Shown piece after piece: positions 1-8,587 of a stretch of 34,957 bases of DNA. Below the pieces are notes generated by a model that did no database searches, was not told the origin of the DNA, and was given only the letters and a program-made list of their open reading frames with translations. Each line of letters starts with the position of its first letter. Positions within the stretch are counted from its first letter, which is position 1. Position numbers and translations under genes: made by a program. Source of the stretch: Pseudomonadota bacterium (GTDB lineage: Bacteria; Pseudomonadota; Alphaproteobacteria; Acetobacterales; Acetobacteraceae); assembly GCA_021846225.1 (NCBI GenBank), contig JAJZCG010000023.1, positions 1 to 34,957 on the forward strand, in the 5' to 3' direction.

Positions 1-1368
1 GTTGACGCGCAGCGCGGCGACGGTGTTGGGGTACATGTAGAGATCGGCGACATCCTTGATGGCGATGGTGCCTGCGCTGAGGTCTATGTAGTTGTCGGGG
101 GATTGGTAGCCCTCCTTGAAGGGGGCGGCGGCGGAGAGGATCGGCAAGCTTGTCGGCGCCAGCAGCGGGGTTGCGTACCAGGTCTGGGCGGCGTTGACGA
201 GGGCGAGGGAGCCCTCGGTGCCGATGAGGGCAAAATAGCTGTTGAGAGGCTGGGTGAGGTGGCCGATGGGTTCGCGTATCCAGGCCAGGGTTTTTTGGTG
301 ATCCTGGGCGACGGCGGAATCGACTTGGGGATCGTTGGGCGCGAGCGAGGTGACGGTGTGGCCGCTGCGCTGGGAGATGGGCTGGGTGGCGCAGGTGAAG
401 CTGGTGGCGCACCATTTGCCGTTTTGTTGGGTGAGGGTGAGGTCTATGATGCCCAGATCGCTGCCCCAGAAGCCCGGCATGGTGGCGGGGATGCCGTTCA
501 AGGTGCCGGTTGTGGCGTCGATGCCGTCATGTCCGGCGTAGTCAGGCCCGGGGAAGACGCGGTGGGAATGGCCGGTGAAGATGACGTCAATCCCGGGGAT
601 CTGGGCGAGGTAGTAGCTGGCGTTTTCATCAAAGCCGCGGCGCGGGGCGGTGGAGATGCCGGAATGGCTGAGGGCGACTAGAAGGTCTACCTGCGGGCGT
701 AGTTGGGGGATGTGGGCTTGGGCTGCGTCTACGATGTCAAGCGTGGTGAGGCGGCCGGTGAGATGGGCTTTGTCCCAATTCGTGATCTGGGGCGGGACGA
801 AGCCGATGACGCCGATTTTCAGGAGGTGGATCGAGCCGTCCTGCGCGGTGAAGTGGCGCTCCAGGACGAGGGTCGGGGCGAGCCAGGATGTGCCGTCAGC
901 GTTGAGGATGTTGGCCGAGCAGAAGGGAAAGTTGGCGCCCGAGAGGGCGGCTGTGCAGAAATCCAGCCCGTAGTTGAATTCATGGTTGCCGATGGTGGCG
1001 GCGTCGTAGTTCAGGGTGTTCATGGCGCGGATGGTGGGGTGGAGGTGGCCGGTGGGCAGGTTGCCGGGCTGGGCCATGTAGTCAGCCAGGGGGTTGCCCT
1101 GGATGGTGTCGCCATTGTCAAACAGCAGGGTGTTTTGCGCCTGGGCGCGGGCGGCGCGGATGAGCGTGGCGGCCTTGGTGAGGCCGACGGTGTTGTCCGG
1201 CGCGTCGCGGAAATAGTCGTAATTTTCATCAAACGTGTGGAGGTCTGAGGTCTCCAGCAGGCGCAGCTGGATGATGGCGCCGGAGGCGGCGGCGGCCGGG
1301 GCCGCTGCGAGCGCGGTGAGCGCGGCGGTGGATTGGAGGAGCGCGCGGCGGGGGAGGGGCTGAGACAT
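1..1368 (-). CDS. cpdB: CpdB-type 2',3'-cyclic-nucleotide phosphodiesterase / 3'-nucleotidase, C-terminus off the left edge
   Basis: Reading the minus strand from an ATG at 1368 gives an open frame to the window edge, about 456 codons without a stop, so the C-terminus is missing. The N-terminus has a twin-Arg pair (PRRALLQS) followed by an Ala-rich hydrophobic stretch, suggesting Tat or Sec export to the periplasm. The calcineurin-like metallophosphatase motifs are visible in order: TSDLHTF, NGDTIQGNPLADY, GNHEFNYG, a SHSG motif and GHSH. The phrase DTIQGNPL is typical of the CpdB branch rather than plain UshA. Members hydrolyse 2',3'-cyclic nucleotides and 3'-nucleotides to recover nucleoside and phosphate. 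The gene stands alone; the next gene upstream on the same strand begins after a 125-bp gap. The family call is secure; CpdB versus a general 5'-nucleotidase is inferred from the motif wording. Confidence 0.88.
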   Translation of the reverse strand, partial: MSQPLPRRALLQSTAALTALAAAPAAAASGAIIQLRLLETSDLHTFDENYDYFRDAPDNTVGLTKAATLIRAARAQAQNTLLFDNGDTIQGNPLADYMAQPGNLPTGHLHPTIRAMNTLNYDAATIGNHEFNYGLDFCTAALSGANFPFCSANILNADGTSWLAPTLVLERHFTAQDGSIHLLKIGVIGFVPPQITNWDKAHLTGRLTTLDIVDAAQAHIPQLRPQVDLLVALSHSGISTAPRRGFDENASYYLAQIPGIDVIFTGHSHRVFPGPDYAGHDGIDATTGTLNGIPATMPGFWGSDLGIIDLTLTQQNGKWCATSFTCATQPISQRSGHTVTSLAPNDPQVDSAVAQDHQKTLAWIREPIGHLTQPLNSYFALIGTEGSLALVNAAQTWYATPLLAPTSLPILSAAAPFKEGYQSPDNYIDLSAGTIAIKDVADLYMYPNTVAALRVN

Positions 1369-1493
1369 GTTGGCAGCAAGCCAGGAAGTGGCGCTGGATG
1401 CAACCCTGGGGTGTTTTTGTGGAAAAATCTGGGCGGTGGGCGGCGCTGATGATGGAATTTGAGGGCGCGGATTTTTAAGGCCGCGCCCTGGGG

Positions 1494-2102
1494 TCAGTTC
1501 TTGGGGGCGAAACCCAGGAAACCGGCGGAGGGGTTGGGGGTGCCGGGATTGTTGCCGGGGGTGAGCTGCACGGCGGGCACCCGGGCTGAGGGCCGCTGGG
1601 CGGGACGCGGCTTCATGTGCGCGGGACCGGCGGGCGCGGAGACGGGCAGGGCCGGGCCGGAAGCGTTGGCGCCGCTGGCGCCGCCGGTCTCGTTACGAGT
1701 TGCCAGCAACAGGAAGGTGATGTTGTTGTGGTTGAGGGCGATGGAGAGATCCAGCGGGGTTTCACCGAGATCGTTCTTGGCGGTGAGGTCGGCGCCGCGG
1801 CTGAGCGCGGCCTGCGCGGCGGTGTAATCCCCGCTGTTGACGGCGGCGAACAGGGCCTGGGTGGGGTCCGCGATGGCGGGTTTCTGTGCCACGGGGGCGG
1901 TTGCCATCGGCGCCGGGCTGCCCGCGCCCGGCAGGGCGGGGGGGGCGATGTCTGGCGTGTGGCCCTGGGGTTGCAGAGCGCCGCCGCCTGGCGCGCCGCC
2001 GGGAGCACCACCAGGTGCGCCGCCCATGGACATCTGGGCGAAAGCCGGGGCGGAGGCGAGAAGCAGAACAAGACCGAGGGCGGAGGCGGGGATATATCTC
2101 AT
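1494..2102 (-). CDS. Secreted ankyrin-repeat protein with Gly-Ala-Pro repeats
   Basis: The product is about 202 residues from ATG 2102; a TTG at 2111 is an alternative start. Residues 1-22 form a clear Sec signal peptide (MRYIPAS, hydrophobic core, cleavage after APAFA). Just after cleavage comes a low-complexity stretch of three GGAP units, encoded by a 9-bp repeat near 1990-2026, and a long Pro/Ala/Gln-rich linker. Residues around 85-140 carry ankyrin repeats (LFAAVNSGDYTAAQAALSRG, then a unit with DLGETPLDLSI). The C-terminal 60 residues are again Pro/Ala-rich. Ankyrin repeats usually mediate protein contacts; no enzymatic motif is visible. It probably acts in the periplasm, but its partner is unknown. 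No strong Shine-Dalgarno precedes either start. Confidence 0.75.
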   Translation of the reverse strand: MRYIPASALGLVLLLASAPAFAQMSMGGAPGGAPGGAPGGGALQPQGHTPDIAPPALPGAGSPAPMATAPVAQKPAIADPTQALFAAVNSGDYTAAQAALSRGADLTAKNDLGETPLDLSIALNHNNITFLLLATRNETGGASGANASGPALPVSAPAGPAHMKPRPAQRPSARVPAVQLTPGNNPGTPNPSAGFLGFAPKN

Positions 2103-2213
2103 GGTGAACAACTGTATCGTATTAGTGGGTGAGCCACCAGAACCCGGGGCAAGATAACGGGGTGGGCCGGCCTGCGCTGCGGCGGCCTGCGCGGCGGCGG
2201 CCGGCCCGGCGCG

Positions 2214-2807
2214 TTATTCGGCCTTCTTCGGCTTGGCGCGCAGCTGTACGAGCTGTTGCTGCAGGCGCTCGACCTCGCCGCGCAGGTTCATGATTTCCTC
2301 CTGGTATTCCTGCATGGCGTCTGGCGGGGAGGTGGCCTCGCCCTCGTGCTGGAAGGGGGTGAAGAGGGTCATCGCGCGGCCCATCATTTCCATGTTCTTG
2401 CGGCTCATGTCCTCAATGCCCGGGGGCAGGAAGGGGCTGAGGGTTTTCTGCATGGTGGCGCGCAGGCTTTCCTGCTGGCGGGCAAAGCTCGACATGGCTT
2501 GTTCGAGATAGCGCGGCACGGCGCTTTGCACGTTGTCGCCGTAGAAGCCGATCAGCTGGCGCAGGAAATTGGTCGGCAGCAGGGCGTTGCCCTTGCCTTC
2601 TTCCTCGACGATGATCTGGGTGAGCACGCTGCGGGTGATGTCCTCGCCGGTTTTGGCGTCGTAGACCACGAAATCGCGGTCCTTGCGGACCATTTCGGCA
2701 AGGTTGTCCAGTGTGATATAGCTGGAGCTCTCGGTATCATAGAGGCGCCGGTTGGCGTATTTTTTGACAATGACAGGCTGTGGAGTTGGAGCTGCCGGTT
2801 CACCCAT
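2214..2807 (-). CDS. phaR: Polyhydroxyalkanoate synthesis repressor PhaR
   Basis: The 197-residue product starts at ATG 2807, with GGAGA placed 7-12 bases upstream as a good ribosome-binding site; a longer open frame upstream has no such support. Residues about 12-70 form the PHB/PHA accumulation regulator DNA-binding domain (VKKYANRRLYDT, SSYITLDNLAEMV, DFVVYDAKTGEDIT). Residues about 75-118 form the second PHB_acc domain (LLPTNFLRQLIGFYGD). The C-terminus (about 160-195) is a Gln/Glu/Arg-rich coiled coil. PhaR binds both PHA granules and DNA: when granules form it leaves its operators and lets phasin genes be expressed. It is transcribed divergently from the small coiled-coil gene and PHA synthase at 2964-4341, which fits control of that cluster and of itself. 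Family call is very secure. Confidence 0.95.
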   Translation of the reverse strand: MGEPAAPTPQPVIVKKYANRRLYDTESSSYITLDNLAEMVRKDRDFVVYDAKTGEDITRSVLTQIIVEEEGKGNALLPTNFLRQLIGFYGDNVQSAVPRYLEQAMSSFARQQESLRATMQKTLSPFLPPGIEDMSRKNMEMMGRAMTLFTPFQHEGEATSPPDAMQEYQEEIMNLRGEVERLQQQLVQLRAKPKKAE

Positions 2808-2867
2808 TTTTATCGTCTCCTGTCCCGCCGGGGTGATCGCACCGTTCGCGGGTGTTCGTGGATATTG

Positions 2868-2876
2868 TGCAGTGCA
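2868..2876. promoter_or_regulatory. Candidate PhaR operator between phaR and the PHA gene cluster
   Basis: The 156-bp gap between the divergent phaR and the PHA cluster holds the hyphenated palindrome TGCAGTGCA. PhaR proteins studied in other proteobacteria recognise TGC/GCA-containing dyads, so this site is a reasonable operator. Its position, about 60 bases upstream of phaR and about 90 upstream of the gene at 2964, would allow autoregulation. The assignment is inference from motif and location only. Confidence 0.35.
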
Positions 2877-2963
2877 AGGGTAGCATGGTGTTTCAGTTAT
2901 GGCGAATTCCTTTTGTTCGGGGTAGGAGATGTGCAGGCGGGCGACTGGGGAGTCGAATGCATT

Positions 2964-3305
2964 ATGGACGACAATTTGGCCCAGGATCTCGTGGCCATGT
3001 GGCAGAGCGAGCTGACTGCGATGGCCGCGGACCGGGAGGTCCGGGAGGCATGGGCCGCGATGGTGGCGCTGTGGGCGCAGTCTGCCGGTGCCGCGTTGAA
3101 GCTTGCGCAGCATGATACGGCGTCCGGAAGCGCCGGGGCCGCTCAGCCGCCGCGGGCCGCGCCCGCTGCTGCTGCACCTCAGCCTGGCGTGGATGAGATC
3201 GAGCGGCTTGGCCGCCGGGTCGCTGAACTGGAGCAACGTCTGGCCCAGCTTTTGGAACGCGGAGATGACGGCGCCGGACCCGGCAAGGATGAAGACGGCG
3301 TTTGA
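2964..3305 (+). CDS. Small coiled-coil protein upstream of PHA synthase, possible PhaE-like or phasin-like partner
   Basis: This 113-residue frame begins at ATG 2964 with GGGGAG about 12 bases upstream. Residues 1-45 are predicted helical and Trp-containing (VAMWQSEL, EAWAAMVALWAQ). Residues 50-75 are an Ala/Pro-rich linker, and residues 75-100 form a heptad-like coiled coil (IERLGRRVAELEQRLAQLLER). Its 3' end overlaps the start of the PHA synthase-like gene by 41 bases, implying translational coupling. Class III PHA synthases need a second subunit, PhaE, which often ends in a coiled coil, although typical PhaE is much longer. A phasin or another granule-associated protein is equally possible. 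No recognised domain could be named, so the function is inferred from position and shape. Confidence 0.6.
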   Translation: MDDNLAQDLVAMWQSELTAMAADREVREAWAAMVALWAQSAGAALKLAQHDTASGSAGAAQPPRAAPAAAAPQPGVDEIERLGRRVAELEQRLAQLLERGDDGAGPGKDEDGV

Positions 3306-4341
3306 GGAGGCGTTGCGGGCTGACCGGGCGCTGATTGCCGGGATTGCGGCGTACCGGGCGGACCCGTATGTGCGCGAGATGCGCGACCCGCCCGCGGTGT
3401 GGGAAGAGGGCGAGAGCAGACTGCTGGATTATGGCGGGAGCGGGCCGGCGGTGATGTTCGTGCCGAGCCTGATCAACCGGGCGTATATACTGGACCTGAT
3501 GGAGGGAGGCTCGATGCTGCGCTGGCTGGCGGGGCAGGGGGTGCATCCGTATCTGCTGGACTGGGGCTGGCCGGGCGAGGTGGAGCGGGGGTTCTCGCTC
3601 ACCGATTACATTGCAGGGCGGCTGGAGCGGGCGCTGGCGGCTGTGCCGGGGCCGGTGGTGCTGGCGGGGTATTGCATGGGCGGGCTGCTGGCGTTGGCGG
3701 CGGCGTTGCGCCAGCCGGAGAAGGTGTGCGCGCTGGCGCTGCTGGCCACGCCGTGGGATTTTCATGCGGCGGACCCGGGGGTTGCCCAGCGCGTGGGCGA
3801 GGCGCTGCCGGTGATGGAGGCGGTGATGCGGTTTTCGAACACGCTGCCGATCGATGCGCTGAATGCGTTGTTTACCATGGTGGACCCGCATGGGGTTGGC
3901 GGCAAATACCGGGATTTTGCCGGGCAGCAGAAGAATTCGGCCCGCGCGCGGCGGTTTGTGGCGATGGAGGACTGGCTGGCGGACGGCGTGCCGCTGGCCG
4001 CACCCGTGGCGCGCGAGGCGCTGGGCGGCTGGTATGGTGCGAACACGCCGGCGCGCGGGCATTGGCGCGTGGCCGGGCTGGCGGTGGACCCGGCGCGGCT
4101 GGAGATGCCGGTTTTCTGCGCGATTCCCGAGCGTGACCGGCTGGTGCCGGCGGTTTCGGCGCGGCCGCTGGCGGCGCTGGTGAAGCATGCGAAGGTGATT
4201 GAGCCGCGGGCCGGACATATTGGCATGATCGCCGGGACGCATGCGCAAACGGCGCTGTGGCGGCCTTTCGCGGACTGGCTGCAGGGGCTATGCTCAGATA
4301 CGGCCAAAGACCACATACAGAGGGAAAACAGTCATGAGTGA
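3265..4341 (+). CDS. phaC: Class III-like poly(3-hydroxyalkanoate) synthase, alpha/beta-hydrolase fold
   Basis: Starting at ATG 3265 the product has 358 residues; ATG 3289 is an alternative. The lipase box is GYCMGG, with Cys137 in place of the usual Ser, which is the hallmark of PHA synthases. Asp291 (IPERDRLVP) and His318 (GHIGMIAG) complete the triad; the spacing matches class III PhaC, whose triad is C149/D302/H331 in a protein of about 355 residues. Other typical pieces are [14 protein letters not shown] and YLLDWGWP. It would polymerise (R)-3-hydroxyacyl-CoA at the granule surface. Class I PhaC proteins are near 590 residues, so this is the short type, and the coiled-coil gene just upstream may be its partner. 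The stop overlaps the thiolase start by 8 bases. A depolymerase-like role is less likely because of the Cys. Confidence 0.8.
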   Translation: MTAPDPARMKTAFEEALRADRALIAGIAAYRADPYVREMRDPPAVWEEGESRLLDYGGSGPAVMFVPSLINRAYILDLMEGGSMLRWLAGQGVHPYLLDWGWPGEVERGFSLTDYIAGRLERALAAVPGPVVLAGYCMGGLLALAAALRQPEKVCALALLATPWDFHAADPGVAQRVGEALPVMEAVMRFSNTLPIDALNALFTMVDPHGVGGKYRDFAGQQKNSARARRFVAMEDWLADGVPLAAPVAREALGGWYGANTPARGHWRVAGLAVDPARLEMPVFCAIPERDRLVPAVSARPLAALVKHAKVIEPRAGHIGMIAGTHAQTALWRPFADWLQGLCSDTAKDHIQRENSHE

Positions 4342-5506
4342 TATCGTTATCGTTTCCGCCGCGCGGACCGCTGTCGGCAGTTTTAATGGTGTTTTTGGCG
4401 CGACGCCGGCGCATGTACTGGGGGCTGCCGCGATTGGGGCCGCGATTGCGCGGGCCGGGCTCTCGCCGGAGGATATTGACGAGGCCATTCTGGGCCAGGT
4501 GCTGAGCGCGGCGCAGGGGCAGAATCCGGCGCGCCAGGCGGTTCGCGCCGCGGGGATTCCCGATTCCAAGACGGCGTTTGGGATTAATCAGGTGTGCGGC
4601 TCGGGGCTGCGCGCTGTGGCGCTGGCGGCGCAGCAGATCCGCACCGGTGAGTCCGATATCGTGATCGCGGGCGGGCAGGAGAGCATGAGCCTTTCGGCCC
4701 ATGCCGCGTATCTGCGGGCCGGGACGAAGATGGGCGATGTCGGGTTTATCGACACGATGATTAAAGACGGGCTGTGGGACGCGTTCAACGGCTATCACAT
4801 GGGCGTGACCGCCGAGAATGTTGCCCGGGCGTGGCAGATTACGCGCGACCAGCAGGATGCGCTGGCGCTTGGCTCGCAGCAGAAGGCGGCGGCGGCGCAG
4901 AAGGCCGGGAAGTTCAAGGACGAGATCGTGCCGGTGACGCTGACCACCCGCAAGGGCGAGGTGGTGGTGGACCAGGATGAGTATATCAAAGGTGACAGCA
5001 CGGCTGAGGGCCTGGCCAAGCTGCGCCCGGCGTTCATGAAGGACGGCACGGTGACGGCGGGCAATGCCTCGGGCATTAACGATGGCGCCGCGGCGCTGGT
5101 GGTGATGAGCGCCGCCGAGGCCGCCAAGCGGGGGCTGACGCCGCTGGCGCGCATTGCGAGCTTTGCCACCGCCGGTGTTGACCCGGCGCTGATGGGCTCG
5201 GGGCCGATCCCCTCCTCGCAGAAGGCGCTGGCGCGCGCGGGCTGGAAGGTGGCTGATTTGGACCTGATCGAGGCCAATGAGGCGTTCGCGGCGCAGGCTT
5301 GCGCGGTGAACAAGGAGCTGGGGCTGGACCCGGCGAAGGTGAATGTGAACGGTGGGGCGATTGCCATCGGGCATCCGATTGGCGCCTCGGGCGCGCGGGT
5401 GCTGACCACGCTGCTGTTCGAAATGGGCCGCCGGGATGCCAAGAAGGGGCTGGTGACCCTGTGCATCGGCGGCGGCATGGGTGTTGCCATGTGCCTGGAG
5501 CGCTAA
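4334..5506 (+). CDS. phaA: Acetyl-CoA C-acetyltransferase (beta-ketothiolase)
   Basis: The 390-residue product has the normal length of biosynthetic thiolases. The acylated cysteine is Cys88 in [11 protein letters not shown]; His347 lies in [12 protein letters not shown] and the second catalytic cysteine is Cys377 in [11 protein letters not shown], matching the C89/H348/C378 arrangement of the Zoogloea enzyme. It condenses two acetyl-CoA to acetoacetyl-CoA, or cleaves the latter. The start at 4334 lies inside the last codons of the PHA synthase-like gene, with AGGGAAAA just upstream, so the two are co-translated. The neighbours (PHA synthase before, CoA-transferase after) point to PHB and acetoacetate metabolism. 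No acetoacetyl-CoA reductase is next to it. Confidence 0.93.
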   Translation: MSDIVIVSAARTAVGSFNGVFGATPAHVLGAAAIGAAIARAGLSPEDIDEAILGQVLSAAQGQNPARQAVRAAGIPDSKTAFGINQVCGSGLRAVALAAQQIRTGESDIVIAGGQESMSLSAHAAYLRAGTKMGDVGFIDTMIKDGLWDAFNGYHMGVTAENVARAWQITRDQQDALALGSQQKAAAAQKAGKFKDEIVPVTLTTRKGEVVVDQDEYIKGDSTAEGLAKLRPAFMKDGTVTAGNASGINDGAAALVVMSAAEAAKRGLTPLARIASFATAGVDPALMGSGPIPSSQKALARAGWKVADLDLIEANEAFAAQACAVNKELGLDPAKVNVNGGAIAIGHPIGASGARVLTTLLFEMGRRDAKKGLVTLCIGGGMGVAMCLER

Positions 5507-5528
5507 GCGCCGAGGGCGCTGATTTCAG

Positions 5529-5560
5529 CCGGGGGTATGGCGCCCGCCATACTTCCCCGG
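5529..5560. other. Strong stem-loop between thiolase and CoA-transferase genes
   Basis: The 120-bp gap contains CCGGGG + GTATGGC, a 4-base loop GCCC, then GCCATAC + TT + CCCCGG: a 13-bp stem with a two-base bulge. No U-run follows, so it is not a classical intrinsic terminator. It could stabilise the upstream mRNA or weakly attenuate read-through into the CoA-transferase genes. Function is inferred only from structure. Confidence 0.5.
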
Positions 5561-5626
5561 CCTGAGAGCCGGGCCGCTGCCAAAGCCGGCGAGCCGATGT
5601 GAAACCAAGAAAATCTGAGAGGGTGT

Positions 5627-6337
5627 ATGGCTGTTTCCAAGGTATTCCCTGATTCCGGGGCGGCGCTCGCGGGATATTTGAAGGATGGCATGACCATCAT
5701 GGCGGGTGGTTTTGGCCTGTGCGGGATTCCCGAGGCGCTGATTGCCGCGATTAAGGAATCAGGCGTGATGGGCCTGACCATCATCTCTAATAACGCGGGT
5801 ATCGATAATGTCGGCCTGGGAACGCTGTTGCAGACGCGGCAGGTGCGCAAGATGATTTCCTCCTATGTGGGGGAGAACGCGACATTCGCGAAGCAGTACC
5901 TTTCAGGGGAGCTTGAGATCGAATTCAACCCGCAGGGGACGCTGGCGGAGCGGATCCGCGCCGGCGGGGCCGGGATTCCGGCGTTTTTCACCGCGACGGG
6001 CTATGGCACGGATGTGGCCAAGGGCAAGGAGACGCGCGAATTCAACGGCCGCCATTATGTGATGGAGACCGGGTTGTTCGCGGATCTGGCCATCGTGCAT
6101 GCCTGGAAGGGCGATACCGAGGGGAACCTGGTGTACCGCAAGACGGCGCGCAACTTTAACCCGATGATGGCGACGGCGGCGAAGTTTACCGTGGCGGAGG
6201 TTGAGAATCTGGTGGAGCCGGGGGAGATCGACCCCGACCATATCATCACGCCGGGAATTTTCGTGAAGCGGATCGTGAAGCTCGGCCAGGTCGAGAAGCG
6301 GATCGAGCAACGCACTGTTCGCAAGAGGGCTGTATAA
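5627..6337 (+). CDS. scoA: 3-oxoacid CoA-transferase subunit A
   Basis: The product has 236 residues, the usual length for the alpha subunit of bacterial SCOT/AtoD-type enzymes. Typical segments are the N-terminal [18 protein letters not shown], the [14 protein letters not shown] region, [19 protein letters not shown] and [22 protein letters not shown]. Together with the next gene it moves CoA between an acyl-CoA such as succinyl-CoA and acetoacetate. This produces acetoacetyl-CoA for the thiolase or for PHB turnover. A GAGAGGG ribosome-binding site sits four bases before ATG 5627. It forms an operon with subunit B one base downstream. Whether succinyl-CoA or acetyl-CoA is the donor cannot be told from the sequence alone. 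Confidence 0.93.
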   Translation: MAVSKVFPDSGAALAGYLKDGMTIMAGGFGLCGIPEALIAAIKESGVMGLTIISNNAGIDNVGLGTLLQTRQVRKMISSYVGENATFAKQYLSGELEIEFNPQGTLAERIRAGGAGIPAFFTATGYGTDVAKGKETREFNGRHYVMETGLFADLAIVHAWKGDTEGNLVYRKTARNFNPMMATAAKFTVAEVENLVEPGEIDPDHIITPGIFVKRIVKLGQVEKRIEQRTVRKRAV

Positions 6338-6338
6338 T

Positions 6339-6983
6339 ATGCCGTGGACAAGAGACGAGATGGCCGCCAAGGCGGCGGCGGAATTGCAGGATGGGTTTTA
6401 TGTGAACCTTGGCATCGGCATCCCGACGCTGGTGGCGAACCATATCCCGGAGGGTGTGTCGATCCAGTTGCAGTCAGAAAACGGGATGCTCGGCATGGGG
6501 CCGTTTCCCTATGAGGGCGAGGAAGACGCGGACCTGATTAACGCGGGCAAGCAGACGGTGACGGTGTTGCCCACGACCAGCTTTTTTGATTCGGCGGCGT
6601 CCTTCGCGATGATCCGGGGCGGGCATATCGATATCTCCATCCTCGGCGCGCTGCAGGTGGCGCAGAACGGCGACCTCGCCAACTGGATGGTGCCGGGCAA
6701 GATGGTGAAGGGCATGGGCGGGGCGATGGACCTTGTGGCCGGTGTGCCGCGGGTGGTGATTTTGATGGAGCATACCGCCAAGGGCGAGCCGAAAATACTC
6801 AAGGAATGCACATTGCCGCTGACCGGCAAGGGTGTTGTGAGCAAGATCATCACTGATCTGGCGGTGTTCGAGGTGAATAAGGCGGAGACGCCGTCGTTGA
6901 TTCTGGTGGACTATGCGCCGGATGTGACCGTGGAGCAGATTCGCGCGCAGACTGAGGCGGATTTTTTTGTCGCGGTGAAGTAA
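6339..6983 (+). CDS. scoB: 3-oxoacid CoA-transferase subunit B
   Basis: The 214-residue beta subunit starts one base after the stop of subunit A. The catalytic glutamate is in the [12 protein letters not shown] motif, whose Glu forms the enzyme-CoA thioester in this family. Also visible are [15 protein letters not shown], the [19 protein letters not shown] block and the [12 protein letters not shown] region shared by SCOT and AtoA proteins. It completes the A2B2 type enzyme of ketone-body or acetoacetate activation. The gene ends the PHA/ketone operon: 31 bases later comes a strong bidirectional terminator. Gene order phaC-phaA-scoA-scoB suggests a unit that both makes and mobilises the storage polymer. 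Confidence 0.93.
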   Translation: MPWTRDEMAAKAAAELQDGFYVNLGIGIPTLVANHIPEGVSIQLQSENGMLGMGPFPYEGEEDADLINAGKQTVTVLPTTSFFDSAASFAMIRGGHIDISILGALQVAQNGDLANWMVPGKMVKGMGGAMDLVAGVPRVVILMEHTAKGEPKILKECTLPLTGKGVVSKIITDLAVFEVNKAETPSLILVDYAPDVTVEQIRAQTEADFFVAVK

Positions 6984-7014
6984 TACCAGCCGCACGGGCG
7001 GGAGTTTTGGAAGG

Positions 7015-7049
7015 AATAAGGCCAGGGGCATCTCCTGGCCTTATTTATT
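7015..7049. terminator. Bidirectional intrinsic terminator between scoB and the convergent glycosyltransferase
   Basis: A perfect 12-bp stem, AATAAGGCCAGG / CCTGGCCTTATT, encloses a 7-base loop and continues into TTTATT on the plus strand. It carries A/T flanks on both sides, so it can stop transcription from either direction. The TAA stop of the minus-strand glycosyltransferase (7045-7047) lies at the foot of the stem, so the last codons of that gene overlap the terminator. Confidence 0.85.
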
Positions 7050-8427
7050 GAGCGGGTGCGCGGACCGGGATTGTGCCGGGCTGTTTTTGCGTGCCGAGGT
7101 GGTTGAGCAGGGCATCGGCGGTGGCATCCCAGGTGGGGGGGGTGAAGCGGGCGGCGATGTGTTGCTCCAGGCGGGCCACTTGTTGCGGGTTTTCGAGCAG
7201 GGCGCGGATGGTGGCGGCGGCCTCGGTGAGATTTTCGGGATCAAAATAGGTGCAGAAGGATTGGCCGGCCTCGGGGATGGAGGCGCGGTTGGAGATGACC
7301 GCGGTTTTGCCAAAGCAGAGGCTCTCGGTGACAGGGAGGCCCCAGCCTTCATAAAAGGAAGGAAACAGGGTGAACAGGCAGTGCTGGTAGAGGTTGGCGA
7401 GGGTGGTTTCGCTGGGGCTGTCAATAAAGCGGATTTTGCCGCCGAGCCAGTTGGCGTTGGCGAGTTGTTGTAAAAGGTCAGCCGTGAGCCACCCGGTTTT
7501 GCCGGCGAAGACGAGGGTGGGGACGGATGCCTCGGGCATGGTGGCGAGCAGGCGGCGCCAGAGACGGAGCATGCCGGCGTGGTTTTTGCGGACCTCGATG
7601 GTGCCGACCATGAGGATGTAGGGCGATGGCAGCAAGGGGGCCGTGGCGGCCTGGCTCATGCGGCCGTGGCTGCCGGTGGGGAGGATGGCGGGCGGGGCGA
7701 TGGTGGTGCCGTGTTTTTGCAGGCAGGCGGAGAGATCCTGCGCGGTGTGGCGGGAGACGGTGAACATCAGGCTGGTTTGCGGCACCATGGTGTGCAGCCA
7801 GTTTGAGAAGTCCCGCACGGTGCCGGGGGTGCACCATTCGGGGTAGAGTTCGGGGATGAGGTCATGCGCGAGGAGGGCGAGGCGCGCGCCCTGGCTGTGC
7901 AGGCTGGTGAGGAGTTTCGGCGGGTAGGGGCAGACCCAGGAGGCGCCGAGGTTCACCAGCCAGTCATCGGGGGTGAAAGCGATGGCGGGGGCGGGCAGGT
8001 CGAACTGATGGCCGCCGATGCGGTTGCCCGGCGCGCCGCGTGGCCGGAGCACGGCGCGGCAAAGGTCCCGGCTGGCGGCGGTGGCGGCGAGCCCGGCGCG
8101 CGCCATGGCGCCGAGCGGCAGGCGGTAATGCAGGGGCAGGCGGCGGGCTGCGATGGCGAGGCGGGTCTCGCGCGGAGGTTGGGGGATGGAAGAAAAGCGG
8201 GCGGGGGTTTTGGCATCGGCGGCGGCGAGGATGCCTGCTTCCAGCGCGGGGAAGTGGATGGGTTTGAAGCCGGATTTCGCGCGGCGGCAGAAGCGCAACG
8301 TGCCGGTGGCGCCGGCCTGGCGCCAGAGGGCGCGGTAGGTCTCGAAACTGAAACGCTGGATGCCGGTTGGGCGGGTGGCGGTCTGGAAAAACTGGATCAG
8401 GTCCTCTGCGTCGAACCAGATTGTCAT
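7045..8427 (-). CDS. GT4-type glycosyltransferase
   Basis: The product is about 460 residues from ATG 8427 (a GTG at 8430 is also possible); AAAGG upstream serves as ribosome-binding site. The C-terminal half is a glycosyl transferase group 1 (GT-B) domain: VGTIEVRKNHAGMLRLWRR begins the nucleotide-sugar binding part, and FPSFYEGWGLPVTESLCFGK around residues 355-375 holds the two family glutamates (E-x7-E). The N-terminal half (DLIQFFQ, RPTGIQRFSFETYRAL) matches polysaccharide-type GT4 enzymes that start with a TGIQR motif. It probably transfers a sugar in surface polysaccharide or O-antigen synthesis at the cytoplasmic membrane. No other polysaccharide gene is adjacent. The acceptor and sugar cannot be deduced. 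Confidence 0.85.
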   Translation of the reverse strand: MTIWFDAEDLIQFFQTATRPTGIQRFSFETYRALWRQAGATGTLRFCRRAKSGFKPIHFPALEAGILAAADAKTPARFSSIPQPPRETRLAIAARRLPLHYRLPLGAMARAGLAATAASRDLCRAVLRPRGAPGNRIGGHQFDLPAPAIAFTPDDWLVNLGASWVCPYPPKLLTSLHSQGARLALLAHDLIPELYPEWCTPGTVRDFSNWLHTMVPQTSLMFTVSRHTAQDLSACLQKHGTTIAPPAILPTGSHGRMSQAATAPLLPSPYILMVGTIEVRKNHAGMLRLWRRLLATMPEASVPTLVFAGKTGWLTADLLQQLANANWLGGKIRFIDSPSETTLANLYQHCLFTLFPSFYEGWGLPVTESLCFGKTAVISNRASIPEAGQSFCTYFDPENLTEAAATIRALLENPQQVARLEQHIAARFTPPTWDATADALLNHLGTQKQPGTIPVRAPAQ

Positions 8428-8587
8428 CACGGCCGCCTTTCAGCTCAGGGTGGTTTATACAAGTTAAGGGGACGACCCTCAAGGGTGACTTGCGGGAGGG
8501 TGAATTTTCAGGAAAGTTCGCGCGGCGGCCCGGGCGCCGGGCGGTGGTTTGCGGCGCGGGCTGCGGTTAGCTAAATGGAGTATGCGA
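8428..8587. promoter_or_regulatory. Divergent promoter region with a small palindrome
   Basis: This 160-bp gap separates the minus-strand glycosyltransferase from the plus-strand DUF3617 gene. It contains the palindrome ACCCT-CA-AGGGT at 8475-8486 and a GC-rich stretch at 8520-8570. Both genes must have their promoters here or within each other. No convincing -35/-10 pair was found. Confidence 0.3.

Noticed and set aside
103-1248. Plus-strand open frames in the first 1.3 kb
   Set aside because: Gly/Val/Glu-rich shadows of the cpdB gene on the minus strand, which shows all metallophosphatase motifs.
2962-4248. Long minus-strand open frame opposite the PHA synthase
   Set aside because: Arg/His/Pro-rich translation without recognisable motifs; it lies antisense to the synthase and thus is a GC-rich shadow frame.
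3872-5374. 500-codon minus-strand open frame opposite the thiolase
   Set aside because: The plus strand encodes a complete thiolase with all catalytic residues; the antisense translation has no family features.
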